Shown in pieces: positions 4,946 through 8,581 of a DNA stretch of 8,581 nt. Location: positions 1-8,581 of the forward strand of contig JAZUDZ010000045.1 in NCBI GenBank assembly GCA_045639905.1. The letters are read 5' to 3'. A program made the position numbers and the translations under genes. Source of the DNA: RGIG426 sp045639905. Lineage in GTDB: Bacteria; Bacillota; Clostridia; Oscillospirales; Acutalibacteraceae. How positions within the stretch are numbered: position 1 is the first letter of the stretch; every line of letters starts with the position of its first letter. The notes under the pieces are model-generated. The model worked only from the letters and a program-made list of their open reading frames with translations, had not been told where the DNA came from and searched no databases.

Positions 4946-6235
4946 ATGAGCAAAACAGCCAACGAAACCGTTTACAAGAATCGCATCATTGACGATATCA
5001 TTGAATCCTATCTTCAGGTGTGCGGGGCCGTCTGTGTCGAAGGTCCGAAATGGTGTGGAAAAACCTGGACTTCTTCTTATCACTCAAACAGTGAGTTTCT
5101 GGTCGGCGATCCGAAAAACAATTTTTCCAATCGACAGCTTGCCGAATTGAACCCTTCTTTCGTTCTGCAAGGAGAACCCCCCAGAATGATTGACGAATGG
5201 CAGGAAGTTCCGTTGCTGTGGGATGCGACCAGAGCGGAAATCGACACGCGAAACAAAAAAGGACAAATCATTTTGACAGGTTCGTCAACCCCTCAAAGAA
5301 AAGGCATTCTCCATAGTGGTACCGGCAGAATTGTCAATCTGCGAATGAGCACAATGTCTCTTTTCGAGTCGGGAGACTCTGAAGGTACAATCTCTTTGAA
5401 AGAACTTTGTCAAGGTAACTTGCCCATACAAGCAACAAAAGAAGCAACCCTTGAAGAACTTGCTCATTTCATTGTGCGTGGCGGATTCCCGGGAAACATT
5501 ACCTCGTCTGTTGACAATGCCTATATTCTGCCAAGATCGTATATGGAAAGCGTCGTCAAAGAGGACTTAAACAAGCTGGACGATGGGGTGGAATACAAGT
5601 CGGCAAAAACCCGTCTTATATTGAAATCCCTTGCGAGAAATGAATCTACCACCGTTTCCGACAATTCCATCGTCAACGACATCGCCACAAGTGAAGACGA
5701 TACCATAAGCAGAAACACTATGATAAAGTATCTGGCTGCGTTGAATCGATTGTTCCTTTTCAACAACCAGGAACCGTATTCTCCGAACATTCGCTCCCGG
5801 CTACGGGTAAAACAAGCTGAAAAAAGACACTTTGCCGACCCTTCTATGGCGGCTGCTTTGCTAAACTTAACGGCACCCAAACTAATCGCCGATCTAAACA
5901 CGCTGGGATTTCTGTTTGAAGCACTGGTTGAGCATGACCTGGGCATATATGCCCAGTCATTCGGAGCAAAACTTTTCCACTATCAGGATTACAAAAATAA
6001 CGAAATCGATGCTGTCATCGAATTGGAAGATGGTGAATGGTGCGCATTTGAAATTAAGCTCGGTGCAAAGAAAATTGATGAAGGAGCAAAAAACCTCAAC
6101 CGTGTTTGCAAAGACATAGAAGAAAACGGCGGGAGGCCGCCAAAAGTAAAATGCGTTATTTGCGGGCTGTCTAACGCCGCATACAAACGTCCTGATGATG
6201 TATTTGTGGTTCCCATCACATCGCTAAAACCCTAA
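4946..6235 (+). CDS. AAA_14 / DUF4143 ATPase
   Basis: A 429-residue protein with an N-terminal AAA_14 P-loop domain: Walker A GPKWCGKT (33-40), Walker B RMIDEWQE (80-87), the sensor-like ILTGSS (109-114) and the family's GRIVNLRMSTMSLFESG (127-143). RGGFPG (178-183) leads into the DUF4143 region: RHFADPSMAAALL (294-306), LGFLFEALVEHDL (320-332), then NEIDAVIE (352-359) and CAFEIKLG (366-373). The last part has the layout of a PD-(D/E)xK nuclease-like core, with Asp355, Glu369 and Lys371. Cellular function of this abundant family in anaerobes is unknown. The ATG at 4946 is preferred over GTG 4937 because GAAAGGA (4929-4935) is correctly spaced for it. It has its own promoter inside a repeat array and ends 6 bp before a shared terminator. 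The gene is complete, with no frameshift. Confidence 0.9.
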   Translation: MSKTANETVYKNRIIDDIIESYLQVCGAVCVEGPKWCGKTWTSSYHSNSEFLVGDPKNNFSNRQLAELNPSFVLQGEPPRMIDEWQEVPLLWDATRAEIDTRNKKGQIILTGSSTPQRKGILHSGTGRIVNLRMSTMSLFESGDSEGTISLKELCQGNLPIQATKEATLEELAHFIVRGGFPGNITSSVDNAYILPRSYMESVVKEDLNKLDDGVEYKSAKTRLILKSLARNESTTVSDNSIVNDIATSEDDTISRNTMIKYLAALNRLFLFNNQEPYSPNIRSRLRVKQAEKRHFADPSMAAALLNLTAPKLIADLNTLGFLFEALVEHDLGIYAQSFGAKLFHYQDYKNNEIDAVIELEDGEWCAFEIKLGAKKIDEGAKNLNRVCKDIEENGGRPPKVKCVICGLSNAAYKRPDDVFVVPITSLKP

Positions 6236-6241
6236 TCCAAC

Positions 6242-6276
6242 AAAGACCCGTTTGTCCGAAGACAAACGGGTCTTTT
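6242..6276. terminator. Bidirectional terminator between convergent genes
   Basis: A 15-bp perfect stem (6242-6256 with 6261-6275) encloses the loop CGAA. The stem has an AAAGACCC base on one side and GGGTCTTT on the other, so each strand ends in a T-run. It lies 6 bp after the ATPase stop codon and 2 bp after the GH3 stop codon, and serves both genes. Confidence 0.92.
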
Positions 6277-6277
6277 G

Positions 6278-7972
6278 TCATTCTTGTCTAAGTTTATAGA
6301 AGAAATCCTTCTTTTGCGGGGTATCCAAAACACGAACCGGTTTTACCTGGTTTACGGAGGTTCCCTGCATCATTTTGAAATCACGCCACAGGGCATGTGT
6401 CTGCGGCTGCTGCAAATACAAAACCGCATGCGCTATTTCATTTGTATCCAGGCACTCCTTGTACACCGGATTGATCTGGCCGAGATACTCTTCCAAAATC
6501 AGTCCATATTCTTCACACTTGGAAGGATCCATTTCCCGGTCCGGCTCCACCAAAACTTCATAATGTGCCGGACTGACACTGCGATTGATGTAAACACAGT
6601 AATCGGTAATATGGGAATTGATATGCTTGCCGAAGGCCGCCACCGTCTTATCCATCATTTCTTCCGTAATCTTGTCACCGGCGATGTCCAAAAGCTGGCT
6701 CTTTCTGTATGCAAAGGTGATTTTCGGGCTTTCGCCTTCATATCCGAGCACACGCACGACATCCTTGATGCAATAACGGTAAAACCCGGAAAGGTTGGTA
6801 ATGATAATCTCATAATCCTTGCCGACTTCCAGCTGGTCAATGGTCAGGGTATCCGTAGATCCCGCCGGAGCATCTGCCGGCAGAAACTCAAAGAAACAGC
6901 TGTCATTCAGCAACGCGAATTCCGGAGATTCCACCTCGGTGCAGGCAGCCATCATAGCCTCGGAGGCACCGTAAATGGAAAAGTCAATCGGCACGTCACC
7001 GGAGTAGCTTCTCATACGTTCGGTATAGGCGGCAAAACCGCCGGTTCCGATTGTGCAAATAAAGTTCATTTGTTTCCAAATTCGGGGAATAATCGGGGTA
7101 TCAAAACCTTTTTTGAACTCCGCTTCCAGTTCGTCTGCGCGGGCCGGATCCGGTTTTGTATACGGTGCCAGCTTTTTGACGGTTTCTTCATCAATTTGCA
7201 CACTTTCGCTAAACGTACCGTTTCGAATGTCGTCACACAGGGACTGCCAGTTGTTTTCGATATAGACCATCATGTCCACGAGATTCGACATAAACACGCT
7301 GAACAGGAAACTGGTACCACGATCCTTCAGTGCATAGAAAATCTTCAGGTACATCATCGGCATATATCCGTCCGGATACAAAACCGGAATCGGTGAGGTC
7401 AGGTAATACGGAAACAGCATCTTATACGACTTGGCGGCGGATCCGGAAATGTTTCCGAGAGGTGTTCCGTCCGGAAGGCGACGGTCCACAATCTCAAGCT
7501 GATTAAATCCTCTGCCGATTTTAAGACCATGACCACGATTCTTTTTCAGCCAGTCATTTGCCAGTTTCGTAACACGGGAAATCGTATACTTCGTGTAAAT
7601 TTTCATGGATTTGTCGGAAACCGGGATCTTTTTCGGCACACCGACAGAACCGGATGTTTCCGCATACTGCACAATATTGTAAGTGGTAAGCAGGTTTCTC
7701 TCTCCCTTTTCCACCATACGCTCAATGTAAGGAGCATAATCGTCATAGGTGCTGAGCGGAACCTTCTTCTTAAAATCTTCAATGGAATGAATTTCATCAA
7801 AATGATATTTCTTTCCATATTCGGTATTTTTGTTGTCTTCAATGATGGATTTCAGCAAATTTCGGCTGACGGCGTTGGCGTTTTTACAGTTGCTTTTCAA
7901 ACTGTGTACATCCTTTGTGCCCTTCAGCTTAATTGCATTGATAATTAATCCTGTTAAGATTTTTGATGCCAT
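6278..7972 (-). CDS. GH3-family acyl-adenylate-forming enzyme (GH3 auxin-responsive promoter family)
   Basis: A 564-residue protein, the usual length for bacterial GH3 proteins. Adenylate-forming motifs are in order: motif I TSGSVGVPKKIP (106-117, phosphate loop), motif II YGASEAM (334-340), motif III GFYRYCIKDVVRVLGY (396-411, with the AMP-ribose Asp404), AGDKITEEMMD (431-441), and NQVKPVR (541-547) near the C-terminus. Plant GH3 enzymes join amino acids to carboxylic acids such as indole-acetate or jasmonate; substrates of the bacterial members are not established, so acid-amino acid amide synthesis is only the family expectation. GAAGG (7981-7985) is 8 bp before the ATG. It stands alone, convergent with the ATPase gene. 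The long plus-strand open frame inside it (from 6275) is a shadow. Confidence 0.9.
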   Translation of the reverse strand: MASKILTGLIINAIKLKGTKDVHSLKSNCKNANAVSRNLLKSIIEDNKNTEYGKKYHFDEIHSIEDFKKKVPLSTYDDYAPYIERMVEKGERNLLTTYNIVQYAETSGSVGVPKKIPVSDKSMKIYTKYTISRVTKLANDWLKKNRGHGLKIGRGFNQLEIVDRRLPDGTPLGNISGSAAKSYKMLFPYYLTSPIPVLYPDGYMPMMYLKIFYALKDRGTSFLFSVFMSNLVDMMVYIENNWQSLCDDIRNGTFSESVQIDEETVKKLAPYTKPDPARADELEAEFKKGFDTPIIPRIWKQMNFICTIGTGGFAAYTERMRSYSGDVPIDFSIYGASEAMMAACTEVESPEFALLNDSCFFEFLPADAPAGSTDTLTIDQLEVGKDYEIIITNLSGFYRYCIKDVVRVLGYEGESPKITFAYRKSQLLDIAGDKITEEMMDKTVAAFGKHINSHITDYCVYINRSVSPAHYEVLVEPDREMDPSKCEEYGLILEEYLGQINPVYKECLDTNEIAHAVLYLQQPQTHALWRDFKMMQGTSVNQVKPVRVLDTPQKKDFFYKLRQE

Positions 7973-8006
7973 TTTCTTTTCCTTCCCATCTAAAATACTT
8001 AAACAT

Positions 8007-8035
8007 ATAATAATCTATTTGTCCCCAAAAAACAA
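8007..8035 (-). promoter_or_regulatory. Weak candidate promoter for GH3
   Basis: Minus-strand TTGTTT (8035-8030), a 17-bp spacer and TATTAT (8012-8007). The -10 matches well; the -35 has only the TTG. It overlaps the T-run of the hairpin at 8027-8078, so either this promoter or read-through past that hairpin would feed GH3. Confidence 0.35.
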
Positions 8036-8068
8036 GGCTTCTCCTCGTAACTCCGCAAATAGACGCAT
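8015..8068 (-). CDS. Possible 17-residue leader peptide upstream of GH3
   Basis: ATG at 8068-8066 opens a frame reading MRLFAELRGEALFFGDK and stopping with TAG at 8017-8015. AAGG lies about 6 bp upstream. The frame runs through the loop, the second arm and the T-run of the hairpin at 8027-8078, as leader peptides of attenuators do. No run of one amino acid points to a ligand. It may be chance; no family is recognised. Confidence 0.2.
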   Translation of the reverse strand: MRLFAELRGEALFFGDK

Positions 8069-8078
8069 CCTAGCCTTG
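8027..8078 (-). terminator. Terminator or attenuator hairpin upstream of GH3
   Basis: On the minus strand, CAAGGCT (8078-8072) pairs with AGCCTTG (8039-8033), and six T follow at once (8032-8027). The loop is 32 nt, long for a terminator, so stability depends on inner structure that I could not settle. It would stop any transcript from further right about 55 bp before the GH3 start. Confidence 0.5.
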
Positions 8079-8188
8079 CTCCGGCAAAAAACCTCCCGTC
8101 TTCACTCGGTGTTGCCGATTGTTTTCACAAACTCATTTCTATTAGTTTGTCGGTGTCAAGGCCAATCGATCCGGCTCAGCTTTTGTGG

Positions 8189-8235
8189 CTCTTTTTTTCA
8201 ATTTGGGAAGAAAAAAAAGAGGCAGAGATTCCCAA
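8189..8235 (-). other. Pair of mutually exclusive hairpins
   Basis: TTGGGAA (8203-8209) is complementary to TTCCCAA (8229-8235). CTC plus seven T plus C (8189-8199) can pair with G, eight A and GAG (8210-8221) with one bulged A. The arms interleave, so only one hairpin can form at a time. Such an arrangement is seen in RNA switches, but A/T tracts can produce it by chance. Confidence 0.35.
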
Positions 8236-8310
8236 CGGATAGATAAGGAAGTATTTTCCAATATATTCTTTTTCTTCCTGTGGGGTGTTAGGGGCTTGCT
8301 CTTAAAAAAT

Positions 8311-8356
8311 AAGTCGATGCAAATCGGCTTTGAGCGGAAAAATATATAATTTTTCC
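8311..8356 (+). other. Two plus-strand hairpins, possible small RNA ending at 8424
   Basis: AAGTCGAT (8311-8318) pairs with ATCGGCTT (8323-8330) through a GCAA tetraloop of the GNRA type. One pair is G-U, complete only if the plus strand is transcribed. GGAAAAAT (8336-8343) pairs with ATTTTTCC (8349-8356). The terminator at 8384-8424 follows. No good plus-strand promoter was found to the left, so an independent small RNA remains a suggestion. Confidence 0.3.
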
Positions 8357-8383
8357 CTGCTTGATATTGTATGAGGCAAAGAT

Positions 8384-8424
8384 ACCCGCTGAAAAAGAAA
8401 ACTTTTCAGCGGGTTGTTTCTTTT
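8384..8424. terminator. Intrinsic terminator between the DUF6440 gene and the intergenic region
   Basis: A 12-bp perfect stem, ACCCGCTGAAAA (8384-8395) with TTTTCAGCGGGT (8403-8414), closes a 7-base loop. TTGTTTCTTTT from 8414 on gives a good plus-strand T-tract; on the minus strand the T-tract (ATCTTT) is weaker. It lies about 30 bp after the DUF6440 stop codon and probably serves that gene as well. Confidence 0.82.
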
Positions 8425-8445
8425 AGCTCGACAAATTCTAATTTG

Positions 8446-8581
8446 TTACTTTGCATATCTTGGGTCAAGTAAAGGTTTTCCGTCCTTATCGACAAGAACA
8501 GTAAGACCGCCAATATTAGTCCAATGAGCCATTAAATACTGGACACCGGTCTCCTTGTCAACAATGATACGTGTGCCTTCC
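8446..8581 (-). CDS. DUF6440-family protein, C-terminal part
   Basis: The last 44 codons and the stop (TAA, 8448-8446) of a gene whose start is beyond the right edge. The readable part begins EGTRIIVDKETGVQYLMAHW and continues TNIGGLTVLVDKDGKPLLDP-RYAK. The pattern 'RIIVDKETGVQYL...GGLTVLVDKDGKP' is that of DUF6440, a family of small proteins common in Firmicutes with no known function. The gene is followed by the terminator at 8384-8424. The frame was read by hand, and the low-complexity ending is normal for the family. Confidence 0.75.
   Translation of the reverse strand, partial: EGTRIIVDKETGVQYLMAHWTNIGGLTVLVDKDGKPLLDPRYAK

Larger units (their letters stand above)
7973..8445. other. 473-bp intergenic region without a full-size gene, rich in hairpins
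   Basis: No open frame here has a recognisable protein and a ribosome binding site, apart from a 17-codon candidate. It contains, from left to right: a weak GH3 promoter; a hairpin with a T-run on the minus strand (8027-8078); an inverted repeat ACAAACT/AGTTTGT (8127-8133, 8144-8150); a poly-T and poly-A tract able to form two alternative hairpins (8189-8235); two plus-strand hairpins (8311-8330, 8336-8356); and a terminator (8384-8424). The density of structure suggests regulatory RNA, but no known class was recognised. Confidence 0.6.

Noticed and set aside
6275..7396. Long plus-strand open frame (373 codons)
   Set aside because: It lies antisense within the GH3 gene, has no ribosome binding site, and its composition (many His, Arg, Phe and Ile from reversed codons) matches a shadow frame.
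8131..8159. Minus-strand promoter with TTGACA at 8159-8154
   Set aside because: The -35 is perfect, but no acceptable -10 lies 16-18 bp downstream (ATGAGT at 17 bp matches 2 of 6).
7830..8246. Plus-strand open frame of 138 codons from GH3 into the intergenic region
   Set aside because: Starts inside GH3 on the opposite strand, runs through poly-T/poly-A tracts, and shows no protein-like pattern or ribosome binding site.
1..8581. tRNA or rRNA genes
   Set aside because: No cloverleaf with a T-arm consensus or rRNA-like block was noticed on either strand.

Overview
The window looks like chromosomal DNA from an anaerobic Clostridia-type Firmicute, probably a gut or rumen organism. This rests on gene content (an XRE-type antitoxin with a DUF3990 toxin, an AAA_14/DUF4143 ATPase, a bacterial GH3 enzyme, a DUF6440 protein, an IS200-type transposase), strong purine-rich ribosome binding sites and clear TTGACA/TATAAT promoters. 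The species cannot be named from the sequence alone.

Left part (1-1930, all on the minus strand): the 5' end of an IS200/IS605 TnpA gene leaves the window at base 1, with its own promoter at 211-239. Next comes a 46-bp sequence present twice (266-311 and 379-424), bracketing a bidirectional terminator (327-359). The terminator closes a two-gene toxin-antitoxin operon: a DUF3990 ADP-ribosyltransferase-like protein (1043-1741), whose 3' end overlaps by 35 bp an HTH antitoxin (430-1077). A perfect 16-bp palindrome fills the spacer of the operon's promoter, with further copies of its half-site nearby, as expected for autoregulation. A 68-bp imperfect inverted repeat lies just upstream.

Middle part (1931-4793): a pyridoxamine-phosphate-oxidase-like flavoprotein (minus strand) is divergent from a tightly spaced three-gene plus-strand operon. 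That operon encodes a small two-helix membrane protein (DUF3592 type), a LURP-one/tubby-like protein started by TAATG coupling, and a membrane-anchored choloylglycine-hydrolase-family Ntn hydrolase with a complete set of catalytic residues placed after a 95-residue leader.

Right part (4794-8581): the most striking non-coding feature is a five-copy direct repeat with an exact 23-bp period (4810-4924). The promoter of an AAA_14/DUF4143 ATPase (4946-6235) sits inside its last two copies. The ATPase converges on a GH3-family adenylate-forming enzyme (6278-7972, minus), and the two share a 15-bp perfect-stem terminator. The 473-bp region upstream of GH3 holds no convincing full-size gene but several hairpins: one followed by six T just before GH3 (possible attenuator or upstream terminator), a pair of mutually exclusive hairpins, and a plus-strand series ending in a good terminator. 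The 3' end of a DUF6440 gene (minus) runs off the right edge.

The window is a set of small independent modules (mobile element, toxin-antitoxin, lipid/amide-related operon, ATPase, GH3) and not one pathway. The best candidates for something undescribed are the iteron-like operator of the ATPase gene and the membrane-associated three-gene operon.
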